From positions 1-64,000 of the forward strand of contig JBCCZQ010000003.1 in assembly GCA_039187315.1 (NCBI GenBank): 64,000 nucleotides of DNA, written 5' to 3'. The notes beneath the pieces are model-generated. The model was not told the DNA's origin and did not search any database. It worked only from the letters and a program-made list of their open reading frames with translations. This document shows, one piece after another, positions 16,381 through 25,179 of the stretch. The number at the start of each line of letters is the position of its first letter. Position 1 is the stretch's first letter. A program made the position numbers and the translations under genes. The stretch is from JANQQZ01 sp039187315. GTDB lineage: Bacteria > Planctomycetota > Phycisphaerae > Phycisphaerales > UBA1924.

Positions 16381-17586
16381 ATGTCGAATCAGCCCGTGAT
16401 CGTCGCTGCCAAGCGCACCCCCATCGGCCGCTTTATGGGCGGGTTCGGCCGAACGCCCGCGACCAAGCTCGGCTCCTGGGCGATCGAGGCGGCGCTGGCC
16501 GACGCCCCGGCGGCGAAGGACCATATCGACGAGTGCGTCATGGGCTGTGTCCTCCAGGCGGGCCTCGGCCAGAACCCCGCAAGGCAGGCGGGCCTTGGCG
16601 CCGGGCTGCCCGACACGCTCAGCGCCAAGACGATCAATAAGGTCTGTGGGTCCGGGCTTGAAGCCGTCATGATGGCCGCCCAGTCGATCAAGGCCGGCGA
16701 CAACGAGTGCGTCGTCGCGGGCGGCTTGGAAAACATGACCATGGCGCCGCACTTTGCGCACGTGCGCAACGGCGCAAACGGCCCGAAGTTCGGCCCAACG
16801 AGCTTCGAGGATCACATGCAGTACGACGGCCTGCGCTGCGCCTTCGAGGGCTGGGCGATGGGCAACGCCGCAGACCACATCGCCGAGAAGTTCGAGATCA
16901 GCCGTGAGGAGCAGGATCGCTACGCCGCCCAGAGCCACCAGCGGGCAGCGACGGCCACCAACGAAGGCTTCTTCAAGAACGAGATGGTCACGTTCACCGG
17001 CGAGCAGCTCGGCAACCGGAAAGTCCCCGGCCCCGAGGGCGGCGTGCAGGCCGACGAGGGCATCCGCGGCGACAGCACGCCCGAGGGCCTCGCCAAGCTC
17101 CGCCCGGCGTTCAGCAAGGACGGCACCGTCACGGCCGGGAATGCGAGCCAGATCAACGACGGCGCGGCCGCGGTCGTCGTCATGTCCGCGAGCAAGGCCG
17201 AGCAGCTCGGCCTGAACCCGCTGGCCAAGATCGTCAGCTACGCCACCAGCGGCATCACGCCCAAGGACATCTTCGCGGCCCCCATCGAGGGCATCAAGCG
17301 AGCGACTTCGAACGCCGGCTGGTCATTGGATGATGTTGACCTGTACGAGATCAACGAGGCGTTCGCGGCCCAGCTGCTGTGCAACATCAAGACGCTCGGC
17401 ATCAGCGAGGACAAGACCAACATCGCCGGCGGCGGCATCGCGCTGGGCCACCCCATCGGCGCCTCGGGCGCCCGCGTGCTGACCACGCTCGTGCACCAGA
17501 TGCACCGCGTCGGGGCCAAGAAGTGCCTAGCGGGCCTGTGCCTCGGCGGCGGCAACAGCGTCGCGATGTGCGTGGAGGCGGTGTGA
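16381..17586 (+). CDS. Acetyl-CoA C-acetyltransferase (thiolase)
   Basis: A 401-residue thiolase starting at ATG 16381, with GGAG 9 nt upstream; the longer open frame upstream is antisense to mscS and not thiolase-like. The catalytic triad is intact: nucleophile Cys89 in KVCGSGLEA, His357 in GGGIALGHPIGASGAR, and Cys387 in CLGGGNSVAM. The NEAFAAQ motif is also present. Thiolase II enzymes condense two acetyl-CoA (or cleave acetoacetyl-CoA), feeding ketone, PHB or isoprenoid routes; the degradative role in beta-oxidation is an alternative. No adjacent hydroxyacyl-CoA dehydrogenase is present to decide. The coiled-coil gene begins 3 bp after its stop. Confidence 0.94.
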   Translation: MSNQPVIVAAKRTPIGRFMGGFGRTPATKLGSWAIEAALADAPAAKDHIDECVMGCVLQAGLGQNPARQAGLGAGLPDTLSAKTINKVCGSGLEAVMMAAQSIKAGDNECVVAGGLENMTMAPHFAHVRNGANGPKFGPTSFEDHMQYDGLRCAFEGWAMGNAADHIAEKFEISREEQDRYAAQSHQRAATATNEGFFKNEMVTFTGEQLGNRKVPGPEGGVQADEGIRGDSTPEGLAKLRPAFSKDGTVTAGNASQINDGAAAVVVMSASKAEQLGLNPLAKIVSYATSGITPKDIFAAPIEGIKRATSNAGWSLDDVDLYEINEAFAAQLLCNIKTLGISEDKTNIAGGGIALGHPIGASGARVLTTLVHQMHRVGAKKCLAGLCLGGGNSVAMCVEAV

Positions 17587-17589
17587 CGG

Positions 17590-18075
17590 ATGGACTTCGC
17601 AGCGCTGCTTGATTCCCTGAAGGGCAAAGCCCTCGATGTCAAAGACATTGAGATGATCAAGCACAGTTACGGTCTGCAAAGCAAGGTCGTTGAGCAGCTC
17701 GAAAAACTCAACGCGGCTCATGTGCAGTCGAACGACCTTCTGCAAAAGAAAGTTTCGGAACTTGAAACAGAAGCCGAAGTGATACTAGAACGTGTCCGCT
17801 TTCTCGAGTCTGAGGCAGTGAAACTCAGCGAAGCTCCGAAGGACAACTCTGATCTTGATGACGACGATGTCGTGTCGCTTCACGAATCTTGGATGGGATC
17901 GAGAGATCCGTCAGAGAATCTTGCGATGATGCGATTCGACGAGGTGGACCGAATCCATCGCTTGGCACCGGGTGCGGCCAAAAGGTGTTTGGAGAAAGCT
18001 GGAATGCGCTGGAGCTACCGCGTTGGGCGTAAGACTGAGAAGACGATCATTTTTCGGCCGTCGAACGCAGGCTGA
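17590..18075 (+). CDS. Coiled-coil hypothetical protein of atypical base composition
   Basis: A 161-residue cytoplasmic protein not assigned to a family. Residues about 28-78 form a predicted coiled coil (KVVEQLEKLNAAHVQSNDLL, then KKVSELETEAEVILERV), followed by an acidic linker (SDLDDDDVVSL) and a basic C-terminal domain (HRLAPGAAKRCLEKAG then a YRVGRKTEKTIIFR strand) that might bind nucleic acid. The ATG is 3 bp after the thiolase stop, but AT-richer codons (GAA, AAA, CTT, GTT) contrast with the GC-rich thiolase, suggesting separate, perhaps acquired, ancestry. Function unknown. Confidence 0.7.
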   Translation: MDFAALLDSLKGKALDVKDIEMIKHSYGLQSKVVEQLEKLNAAHVQSNDLLQKKVSELETEAEVILERVRFLESEAVKLSEAPKDNSDLDDDDVVSLHESWMGSRDPSENLAMMRFDEVDRIHRLAPGAAKRCLEKAGMRWSYRVGRKTEKTIIFRPSNAG

Positions 18076-18166
18076 GACTTCTGATGCGACAGGTGTTTCC
18101 GTGCTGTTTCTCGGAATGACCGACAGTCTGTGACAGCCCGTTACTGCCACACGAGTACCATCTCCC

Positions 18167-19351
18167 ATGAATAAGCTCGCAGCGTTGTCGCTCCTGTTCC
18201 TCGCCACCTCCGCCGGCTGCCAGCCGGTCACCGGGGATGTGCCGCTATCAGGCGACGTTCCGAAGGCTTCGGGCTACGACATCGAGACGGTCCTGATCGG
18301 GCTCGAACGGCCCTGGGCCGTGGCATGGCTCCCGAGTGAGCTGGCGGGTAAGGACGGCTCGCTCGATGCGGACGACATGCTCATCACCGAGCGGCCCGGC
18401 CGGTTGCGGATCGTCCGCGACGGCGAGCTGCTGCCGGAGCCCGCGGCGGACATCGACGCCGTGTATGCCTCGGGCCAGGGCGGGCTGATGGACGTGGCGC
18501 TCCATCCACGTTTTGCGCAGAACAGCCTCGTATACCTGACCTACTCCGAGGGCACGCGCAGCGCGAACCGGACGGTCCTCGCCCGCGCTCCGCTTGAGGG
18601 CGACACGCTCGGCGAGATCGAGGTTCTCTTCCGCGTCAACATCGACAAGGAAGGCGGCCAGCACTTCGGCTCGCGCATCCTCTGGCTGCCCGACGACACC
18701 ATGCTTTTGGCGATCGGTGACGGCGGCAACCCGCCTGCAAGCTATAAGGGCGAGTGGATCCGCAACCAGGCCCAGAATCCGAACGCGCATCTGGGCAAAG
18801 TTCTGCACCTGACCGACGAGGGCAAGCCCGTTGCAAGCACCGCCGCCTTCGATGACGGCCTCAATGAGGTCTACTCGCTCGGGCACCGCAACATCCAGGG
18901 CATGGCCTACGACCCGGTGACCAAAACAGTATGGGCGACCGAGCACGGCGCACGCGGCGGCGACGAACTCAACATCATCACGCGCGGGGCGGACTACGGC
19001 TGGCCTGTGGTGACCTACAGCCGCGAGTACCGCGGGCCGCGGATCTCCGACAAGACATCGGCCGACGGCGTGACGGACCCGCTCGTAGTTTGGACGCCAT
19101 GCAAAGCGCCGTGCGGCCTTGCGTTCTACACCGGCGATGCGTTCCCGGACTGGCAGGGCGACCTGTTCAGCGGGGCGTTGATCGGTCGGCACATCCGCCG
19201 GATCGACCTCGACGGTCCGGACGTTGTCGGCGAGACGATGATCCCGACCGAGGGACGTGTCCGGGATGTTCGCCAGGGACCGGACGGTCTGATCTACTTC
19301 GTCACTGATGAGCAGGCTGGTGAGCTGCTGCGGCTGGTTCCTCAGGGCTGA
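18167..19351 (+). CDS. Lipoprotein PQQ-dependent sugar dehydrogenase (soluble GDH/YliI type)
   Basis: A 394-residue predicted lipoprotein: the signal peptide ends in the lipobox TSAGC (Cys18). The mature part is a six-bladed beta-propeller of the soluble aldose dehydrogenase family. Visible hallmarks include GLERPWAVAWLP, ITERPGRLRIV, GQGGLMDVALHPRF, FGSRILWLPDDTMLLAIGDG, SLGHRNIQGMAYDP, TEHGARGGDELNII and GADYGWPVVTYSREYRGP. Members oxidise sugars in the periplasm with PQQ and calcium. No PQQ biosynthesis gene is in view, so cofactor supply is unknown. It is monocistronic or followed by the channel gene 26 bp later. Confidence 0.9.
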   Translation: MNKLAALSLLFLATSAGCQPVTGDVPLSGDVPKASGYDIETVLIGLERPWAVAWLPSELAGKDGSLDADDMLITERPGRLRIVRDGELLPEPAADIDAVYASGQGGLMDVALHPRFAQNSLVYLTYSEGTRSANRTVLARAPLEGDTLGEIEVLFRVNIDKEGGQHFGSRILWLPDDTMLLAIGDGGNPPASYKGEWIRNQAQNPNAHLGKVLHLTDEGKPVASTAAFDDGLNEVYSLGHRNIQGMAYDPVTKTVWATEHGARGGDELNIITRGADYGWPVVTYSREYRGPRISDKTSADGVTDPLVVWTPCKAPCGLAFYTGDAFPDWQGDLFSGALIGRHIRRIDLDGPDVVGETMIPTEGRVRDVRQGPDGLIYFVTDEQAGELLRLVPQG

Positions 19352-19377
19352 TCCGGGCCTCAGCCGATACACCGCGT

Positions 19378-20232
19378 ATGCCCGAAGACCTCCGGCCATG
19401 GCGCGAGCGGCTGCACGATGTCATCTTCGAGTCGGACACGCCCAACGGCAAGGCGTTCGATATCGCGCTGATCATCGCGATCCTCGCCAGCGTGCTCGTG
19501 GTCATCCTCAGCACGATGGTCTGGGCGGAGGCCGAGCCTTGGCACGGCCGGTTCATCGCGGTCGAATGGCTGTTCACGATCGTGTTCACGGTCGAGTACG
19601 TGACGAGGCTGATCGTCGTGAAGCGGCCGCTGAAGTATGCGCTGAGCTTCTTCGGGATCATAGATCTGCTCGCGATCCTGCCCGCGTTCATCGGTTTGGT
19701 CGTACCGCCGACGACCGAGGTCGAGCGGCTGCTGGTGATCCGCACCCTGCGCCTGCTCCGGATTTTCCGTGTGCTGAAGCTGGCGAGATACCTCAGCGAG
19801 GCGACGGCGCTCCGCCGGGCGTTCATCCTGAGCCGTCACAAGATCATCGTCTTCATCACGATGGTGCTCATCGTCGTGCTGATCTCGGCCTCTGTGATGC
19901 ATGTGGTCGAGAGCCAGGCGGGCAACGAGGCGTTCAATTCGATGCCCTCGGCGATGTACTGGGCGATCATCACCATGACGACCGTCGGCTACGGCGACAT
20001 CACGCCGGTGACGGCCTTCGGGAAATTCGTGACCGCTTTGCTCGTGCTCATCGGCTACTCGATGATCATCGTGCCGACCGGGATCCTGTCGGCCGAGATC
20101 GCTCAGCAGCAGCGGCGGGGAGCCGTCAGCGGGCAATCGTGCCGGAACTGCCTGCTTGAGGGGCACGATGCCGACGCTGCGTTCTGCAAGCGCTGCGGTC
20201 ACACGCTCGGGCAGGTCTCCGAGGGCGGCTGA
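19378..20232 (+). CDS. Voltage-gated potassium channel-like protein with zinc-ribbon tail
   Basis: A 284-residue six-helix channel. The S4 voltage sensor has regularly spaced arginines (RTLRLLRIFRVLKLAR, about 122-137), and the pore loop carries the K+ selectivity filter TMTTVGYGD (199-207). S1-S3 and S6 helices are recognisable, so a Kv-type subunit that would tetramerise is intact. After S6 the cytoplasmic tail has two CxxC pairs (Cys255/258 and Cys270/273), a small zinc ribbon not found in classical bacterial Kv channels; it may bind a partner or sense redox or zinc (inference). ATG at 19378 follows the sugar dehydrogenase stop by 26 bp. Confidence 0.92.
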   Translation: MPEDLRPWRERLHDVIFESDTPNGKAFDIALIIAILASVLVVILSTMVWAEAEPWHGRFIAVEWLFTIVFTVEYVTRLIVVKRPLKYALSFFGIIDLLAILPAFIGLVVPPTTEVERLLVIRTLRLLRIFRVLKLARYLSEATALRRAFILSRHKIIVFITMVLIVVLISASVMHVVESQAGNEAFNSMPSAMYWAIITMTTVGYGDITPVTAFGKFVTALLVLIGYSMIIVPTGILSAEIAQQQRRGAVSGQSCRNCLLEGHDADAAFCKRCGHTLGQVSEGG

Positions 20233-20346
20233 CAGCATCGGCGACGCGCGAGTGCCCTCGGTGTGTCGCCTACGCTTCGTCCCCGCGCTGTGCGCGCACG
20301 CGTTGTATGCCGGGCAGAACCAACCACCCCACGAACCAACGGACCG

Positions 20347-22158
20347 ATGCCCATGACACGCACGCACGACTGCGGCCAGCTCCGAGACACCGACGCCGGC
20401 TCGACCGTCACCCTCGCCGGCTGGGTGAACGCCTATCGCGACCACGGCACGGGCCTTATCTTCGTCGACCTGCGCGATCGCGGCGGGCTGACACAGCTGG
20501 TCTTCGACAAAGAGGACGCCAACGCCGGGCTGCTCGAGGCCGCCGATACGCTGCGGAACGAGGACATCATCACCGTCACGGGGTCCGTGCGGCTGCGTGA
20601 TGGCGGATCCAACCCCAAGCTGGCCACGGGCGCGATCGAGGTCGTCGTGACATCGATGGAACGGCTGACCGAGTGCGAGACGCCGCCATTCCTGCCAAGC
20701 GACGACAAGGGCGACCTGCCTCGCGAGGAGATCCGCCTCAAGCACCGGTACATTGACCTGCGGCGGCCTCGTATGCAGGAACTGCTCAGCACGCGTCACC
20801 GCGTGACCAAGACCGTGCGCGACTACTTCGACGAGCACGGCTTCTGGGAGATCGAGACGCCCTACCTGTGCAAGTCCACCCCCGAGGGTGCCCGTGACTT
20901 TGTCGTACCCAGCCGGCACCAGGCCGGCAGCTGGTACGCTCTTCCGCAGAGCCCCCAGCTGTTCAAGCAGCTGCTGATGATCGCCGGCACGGAGCGTTAC
21001 CTGCAGATCGCGCGGTGCTTCCGCGATGAGGATCCGCGAGCCGACCGCCAGGCCGAGTTCACCCAGATCGACTGCGAGATGAGCTTTGTCGAGCAAGACG
21101 ATGTCATCGAGATCATGGAGGGCATGGTTCGGCGTGTCTGGAAGGAGACCCTGGGAGTCGAGGTTCCGCCCGTCGAGCGGATGACGTATCAAGAGGCGAT
21201 GAACCGCTACGGCATCGACCGTCCCGACCGCAGGTTCGGCCTCGAACTCGTTGATGTTTCCGATGCCGCAGCTACGAGCGAGTTCAAGGTCTTCCATGCC
21301 GCCCTCGACAAGCGCCGCGGCTGTGTGAAGGTCATGCGAGTGCCCGGCGGTGCGGAGAAGCTGACCCGCAAGCTGACCGATGGCTACACCGAGTTTGTCA
21401 AGCAGTTCGGCGCCGGCGGCGTGCCCGTGGTCAAGGTCAGCGCCGACGGCAAGCCTGAGACCGGTATCGCCCGCTTTATCGAGAGCGTTTGGCCCGAGAT
21501 CGCCCAGGCGACCGGTGCCCAGCCGGGAGACACGCTGCTCTTCGGGGCCGACGCCTGGTCGACCTGCCTCAAGGCGATGGGTGAGCTCCGGCTCAAGGTC
21601 GCACACGACCTCGGCCTGATCGATGAGTCGAAGTGGGACTTCCTCTGGGTCGTCGACTTCCCGATGTTCGAGCACGACGCCCAGACTGGCCGGTACTACT
21701 CGCTGCACCACCCGTTTACCGCGCCCAAGCCCGATCAGATCGACGCGTTCCTAGCCGCGGATCCGGGCGATATCGACACGATCGAGGGCATCGTCAGCGC
21801 CGGATACGACATCGTCTGCAACGGCTCGGAGATCGGCGGCGGATCCATCCGTATCCATCGTCCGGATGTCCAGCGCCGCGTCTTCCAGCTGCTGGGCATG
21901 TCCGAAGAAGAGGCCCAGTCGCAGTTCAGCTTCCTGCTCGACGCCCTGCGTTACGGCGCGCCGCCCCACGGCGGGATCGCCTTCGGTCTCGACCGGCTCG
22001 TCATGCAGCTGACAGGGACCGACAACATCCGTGATGTCATCGCGTTCCCCAAGACCCAGACCGGCTTCGACCTGATGAGTGAAGCGCCCAGCCGCATCAG
22101 CGACGAGCAGCTCGAGGAGCTGTCGGTCCGGGTGGTGGAGGATGAGCCCGCGGGCTGA
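20347..22158 (+). CDS. aspS: Aspartyl-tRNA synthetase
   Basis: A 603-residue bacterial-type AspRS, near the usual 590. Domains in order: an N-terminal OB fold (VTLAGWVNAYRDHGTGLIFV), the class II core with motif 2 (ARCFRDEDPRADRQAEFTQI, then DCEMSF), the inserted GAD domain (around 300-430, FKVFHAALDKRRGCVKVM) and motif 3 (GGIAFGLDRLVMQLTG). It charges tRNA-Asp. Whether it also charges tRNA-Asn cannot be decided by eye. ATG at 20347 is preferred; another lies at 20353. Its stop is 2 bp from the convergent kdsA stop. Confidence 0.97.
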   Translation: MPMTRTHDCGQLRDTDAGSTVTLAGWVNAYRDHGTGLIFVDLRDRGGLTQLVFDKEDANAGLLEAADTLRNEDIITVTGSVRLRDGGSNPKLATGAIEVVVTSMERLTECETPPFLPSDDKGDLPREEIRLKHRYIDLRRPRMQELLSTRHRVTKTVRDYFDEHGFWEIETPYLCKSTPEGARDFVVPSRHQAGSWYALPQSPQLFKQLLMIAGTERYLQIARCFRDEDPRADRQAEFTQIDCEMSFVEQDDVIEIMEGMVRRVWKETLGVEVPPVERMTYQEAMNRYGIDRPDRRFGLELVDVSDAAATSEFKVFHAALDKRRGCVKVMRVPGGAEKLTRKLTDGYTEFVKQFGAGGVPVVKVSADGKPETGIARFIESVWPEIAQATGAQPGDTLLFGADAWSTCLKAMGELRLKVAHDLGLIDESKWDFLWVVDFPMFEHDAQTGRYYSLHHPFTAPKPDQIDAFLAADPGDIDTIEGIVSAGYDIVCNGSEIGGGSIRIHRPDVQRRVFQLLGMSEEEAQSQFSFLLDALRYGAPPHGGIAFGLDRLVMQLTGTDNIRDVIAFPKTQTGFDLMSEAPSRISDEQLEELSVRVVEDEPAG

Positions 22159-22160
22159 GC

Positions 22161-23027
22161 CTACCCGGCATCGATCGCGTGTCGGATCCTTGCGGCCGTC
22201 TCGATCACATCTGTCGCGGTCGCGATGTCCAGGACCGTCGCGCCGTCGCTCTTGGCGTTCGCAGGGTCGGGATGGACCTCGATGAACAACGCGTGCACGC
22301 CCGCGGCGGCCGCCGCCCGAGCGAGCAGCGGCGCCCGCTCTGGCCTGCCACCGGTCTGCGCGCCCGCCCCAGGCAGCTGGGTGGAGTGCGTGACATCGAA
22401 GCAGACGGGTGCCGGTCCGCTCTCGCCATCGGCGTCGAGTTCCAGCAGATCGCCGAGCCCAGTGAAGTCGTTGACCAACCTGTGATAGCCGAAGAACGTG
22501 CCACGTTCGGTCAGCATCACGTTCCCGCAGCCAGCCTCACGCAGTTTGCGGACTGGACCACGCATCTCGGTGGGTGCCATAAACTGGCCTTTCTTGACGT
22601 TCACCGCCTTTCCGTTGGCCTCGGCCGCCTGACCGGCCGCCAGCAGCAGGTCGGTCTGCCTGCTGAGGAATGCCGGGATCTGGAGCAAGTCCACGCGCTC
22701 GGCGACCGGCGCGGCGTGCGCGGGCTCGTGGATGTCGGTTGTGGTCGGCACCCCAAGCGTGGAGCCGACCTCGCTTAACCAGGCGAGCCCCTGCTCAGGC
22801 CCGGGGCCGCGGTAGCTGGCGATGCTGGATCGGTTCGCTTTGTCGTAGCTGGCCTTGAAGACGTAGCCCAGTTCCAGCCGCTCGCAGGCATCCCGCAAGG
22901 CTGACCCGACCGCGAGGCTCAGATCGATCGTTTCAAGCACGCAGGGCCCGCCGATGATGGTCAGCGGGCTGCCAGGACCGATCGAGAGGCCGCCGACCGT
23001 GCACTGCCGTCCGTGGGGGGGTGTCAT
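22161..23027 (-). CDS. kdsA: 3-deoxy-8-phosphooctulonate synthase (KDO-8-P synthase)
   Basis: A 288-residue enzyme of the DAHP synthase superfamily that condenses PEP with arabinose-5-phosphate, the first committed step to KDO for lipopolysaccharide. Signatures seen: IIGGPCVLE near 24-32, VFKASYDKANRSS, TDIHEP, VDLLQIPAFLSRQTDLL, VNVKKGQFMAP, TERGTFFGYHRLVNDF, CFDVTHSTQLPG and HALFIEVHPDP. The CxxE/H/D residues suggest a possible metal-dependent subclass, but I cannot classify it confidently. It converges on aspS. Together with waaA it argues for a KDO-containing outer membrane. Confidence 0.96.
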   Translation of the reverse strand: MTPPHGRQCTVGGLSIGPGSPLTIIGGPCVLETIDLSLAVGSALRDACERLELGYVFKASYDKANRSSIASYRGPGPEQGLAWLSEVGSTLGVPTTTDIHEPAHAAPVAERVDLLQIPAFLSRQTDLLLAAGQAAEANGKAVNVKKGQFMAPTEMRGPVRKLREAGCGNVMLTERGTFFGYHRLVNDFTGLGDLLELDADGESGPAPVCFDVTHSTQLPGAGAQTGGRPERAPLLARAAAAAGVHALFIEVHPDPANAKSDGATVLDIATATDVIETAARIRHAIDAG

Positions 23028-23079
23028 GCCACCAGCCTAGCAGCCGGGCGTGCGCGTGTAGCGATCCCTAGACTTCGCG

Positions 23080-23868
23080 ATGCTGAGGATGCGGGAGGTC
23101 ACCAAGTCCTACGGCTCGGTCCGGGCGCTCGATGCCCTGTCCCTGCGCGTCGAGCCGGGCGAGATCCTCGGCTTGCTAGGCCCGAACGGCGCGGGCAAGT
23201 CGACCACCATCGCGCTCGCCGTAGGCCTGATCACCCCAGACGCGGGCCGGGTTGCCATCGAGGGCGTCGGCCCCCCGACGAGCCGGGCGGCTCGGGCATG
23301 CATGGGGGTCGCGCCGCAAAGCCTGGCAATCTATGACGAGCTCACCGCCCGCGAGAACCTGGAGCTGCTCGGCGCGCTCTACGGATTGTCGCGCTCAGGA
23401 CGACGAGCACGCGCCGGCGAGCTGCTCGATCTGGTCGGCCTCGACGACCGCGCCGCGGACCGCGTGCGAGCCTTTTCAGGCGGGATGAAGCGCCGGCTCA
23501 ACCTCGCTGCCGCGCTTGTCCACCGCCCGAAGCTCCTGCTGCTCGACGAACCGACCGCGGGTGTCGACCCGCAGAGCCGTCTGGCGCTGCTCGATATCGT
23601 TCGTTCCGTGACCAGCGAAGCCGCAGCCGTGCTCTATACCACGCACTACATGGAGGAGGCCGAGAAGCTATGCGATCGCGTCGCGATCATCGACCACGGC
23701 AGGCTGCTGGCGCTCGACACGGTCGAGGGCCTTGTGCGAAGCCGGCGTGAGCACTCGCAGCCAACGGCTTCGCGTACCGAGCCCTCGCACGCTCCAGCGG
23801 ACACCCCGGAGAACGCCTCGCTTGAGCGTGTCTACCTCGAGCTCACCGGCACCAGGATGCGTGACTGA
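23080..23868 (+). CDS. ABC transporter ATP-binding protein (ABC-2 exporter)
   Basis: A 262-residue ATPase with all canonical motifs: Walker A GPNGAGKST near 34-42, a Q-loop (GVAPQSLAIYDELTARENL), the signature variant SGGMKRRLNLAAALVHRPK, Walker B LLLLDEPTAGVDPQS, and the H-loop TTHYMEEAEKLCDR. These features match the drug/polysaccharide-type ABC-2 exporters. Its stop codon overlaps the permease start (TGATG), so the pair is translationally coupled. The short C-terminal tail is charged and variable. Substrate is unknown. Confidence 0.95.
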   Translation: MLRMREVTKSYGSVRALDALSLRVEPGEILGLLGPNGAGKSTTIALAVGLITPDAGRVAIEGVGPPTSRAARACMGVAPQSLAIYDELTARENLELLGALYGLSRSGRRARAGELLDLVGLDDRAADRVRAFSGGMKRRLNLAAALVHRPKLLLLDEPTAGVDPQSRLALLDIVRSVTSEAAAVLYTTHYMEEAEKLCDRVAIIDHGRLLALDTVEGLVRSRREHSQPTASRTEPSHAPADTPENASLERVYLELTGTRMRD

Positions 23869-25103
23869 TGCGGGCCGTCGTAGCGTTGGCGATCAAGGAC
23901 ATCCGGCTGCTTGTCCGCGACCGGCTCGGCGCGTTCTTTACGTTTCTCTTCCCGATCCTCTACGCGCTGCTGTTCGGGCTCATGTTCTCAGGGGCCGCCG
24001 CGGGGCCTTCCAGCGTGCCGGTCGTTGTGGTCGATCTGGACGGCTCGCCCGGATCGGCACGCTTCGTTGCATCGCTCGAGCGATCGGGCTCGATCGCGGT
24101 TGAGCAAGCCGAGTCCGAGGCCGCCTCACGCGAGCTGGTCCGCCGTGGCAAGGCGGCCGCGGCCGTCGTGCTTGAACCTGGCTTCGGCGACCCAGCGGCG
24201 TCGATCCTGACGGGGGGGCAGCCCCGCATCCACGGCGTCGCCGACCCGAGCCGACAGGCCGAGACGGCCGTCGTCCGAGGGGTCCTCCACGGCGCGATTG
24301 TCGATCGGTTGTTCGAGGCGATGCGGGACCCTGCCTCGGTCGAGGGTGTACCGGAGCCAACCCGACGGGTGCTCGCCTCGCTCGGCGCGGTTCTTGGTCC
24401 GTCGCTTGCTGGCGGAGCAACCGGGGAGGCCGGAGCGGGCCCGATCCGGATCAACCTGGAAGATCTGACCTCGCAGGAACGCCGCGCACCGGCCTCGGCG
24501 TTCGCGCTGACCTTCGCGCAGGGTGCGGCCTGGGGGCTCATGGCCTGCACGCTCGGATCGAGCCTGTCGCTCGTAGGCGAGCGGAGCAGCGGCACGCTGG
24601 CTCGGCTCGAGATGTCGCCCGTCCACCAGTGGCAGATCCTCGCGGGCAAAGCCCTGGCCTGCTTCGTCACCGGCATGTTCATGCTCACGGTGCTTGCTGC
24701 CTTCGTCCATCTGCCGTTCTTCGGCGTCCGCGTGGCTTCCTACCTGCTGCTGCTGCTGGCCATGGCGTGCAGCTGCACCGCGTTCGTCGGGGTCATGATG
24801 GTCATCGCCATCACCGGGCGGACCGTGGCGGCGGTCGAAGGCTTCGGCCGCGCCGTCCTGCTGGTGCTCGCGCTCGCGGGCGGGGCGGCGGTGCCGGTTG
24901 TCTTCATGCCCGACTGGATGCGCTCGATCGCGGGGCTCAGCCCGTTCCGCTGGGTGATCGACGCGATCGACGGCGCCGTATGGCGCGGGCTGGATGTTGA
25001 CGCGATGCTGGTGCCGTGTGGCATCCTCGTCGGCATCGGCCTTGTAGGCTTTCTGGCGGGGTCCGCCGTTTTCCAACGGCTGCCCCGCAGCGGGCGTGTC
25101 TAG
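23868..25103 (+). CDS. ABC-2 type transporter permease
   Basis: A 411-residue permease with an N-terminal helix (about 20-45), a long extracytoplasmic domain (VPVVVVDLDGSPGSARFVAS onward) and five C-terminal helices, the layout of ABC2_membrane_3/YhgE-like exporters. The conserved FAQGAAWGLMACTLGSSLSL and ERSSGTLARLEMSPVHQW segments precede the final helices, and PVVFMPDWMRSIAGLSPFRW is typical of the family. It overlaps the ATPase gene by one base and together they should form a half-transporter dimer. The cargo is unknown; otsA begins 76 bp later but need not be functionally linked. Confidence 0.92.
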   Translation: MRAVVALAIKDIRLLVRDRLGAFFTFLFPILYALLFGLMFSGAAAGPSSVPVVVVDLDGSPGSARFVASLERSGSIAVEQAESEAASRELVRRGKAAAAVVLEPGFGDPAASILTGGQPRIHGVADPSRQAETAVVRGVLHGAIVDRLFEAMRDPASVEGVPEPTRRVLASLGAVLGPSLAGGATGEAGAGPIRINLEDLTSQERRAPASAFALTFAQGAAWGLMACTLGSSLSLVGERSSGTLARLEMSPVHQWQILAGKALACFVTGMFMLTVLAAFVHLPFFGVRVASYLLLLLAMACSCTAFVGVMMVIAITGRTVAAVEGFGRAVLLVLALAGGAAVPVVFMPDWMRSIAGLSPFRWVIDAIDGAVWRGLDVDAMLVPCGILVGIGLVGFLAGSAVFQRLPRSGRV

Positions 25104-25179
25104 CCCCGGTTCACGGGCGGGCGTGTTCCGGTAGACTGGTTCTGTCTGAGCCGATCGCGCTTCCCGGAATCCCACGCTG

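Noticed and set aside
19360..21711. A 783-codon open frame on the minus strand
   Set aside because: Antisense to the K+ channel and aspS genes, which have complete family motifs; the translation is low in complexity.
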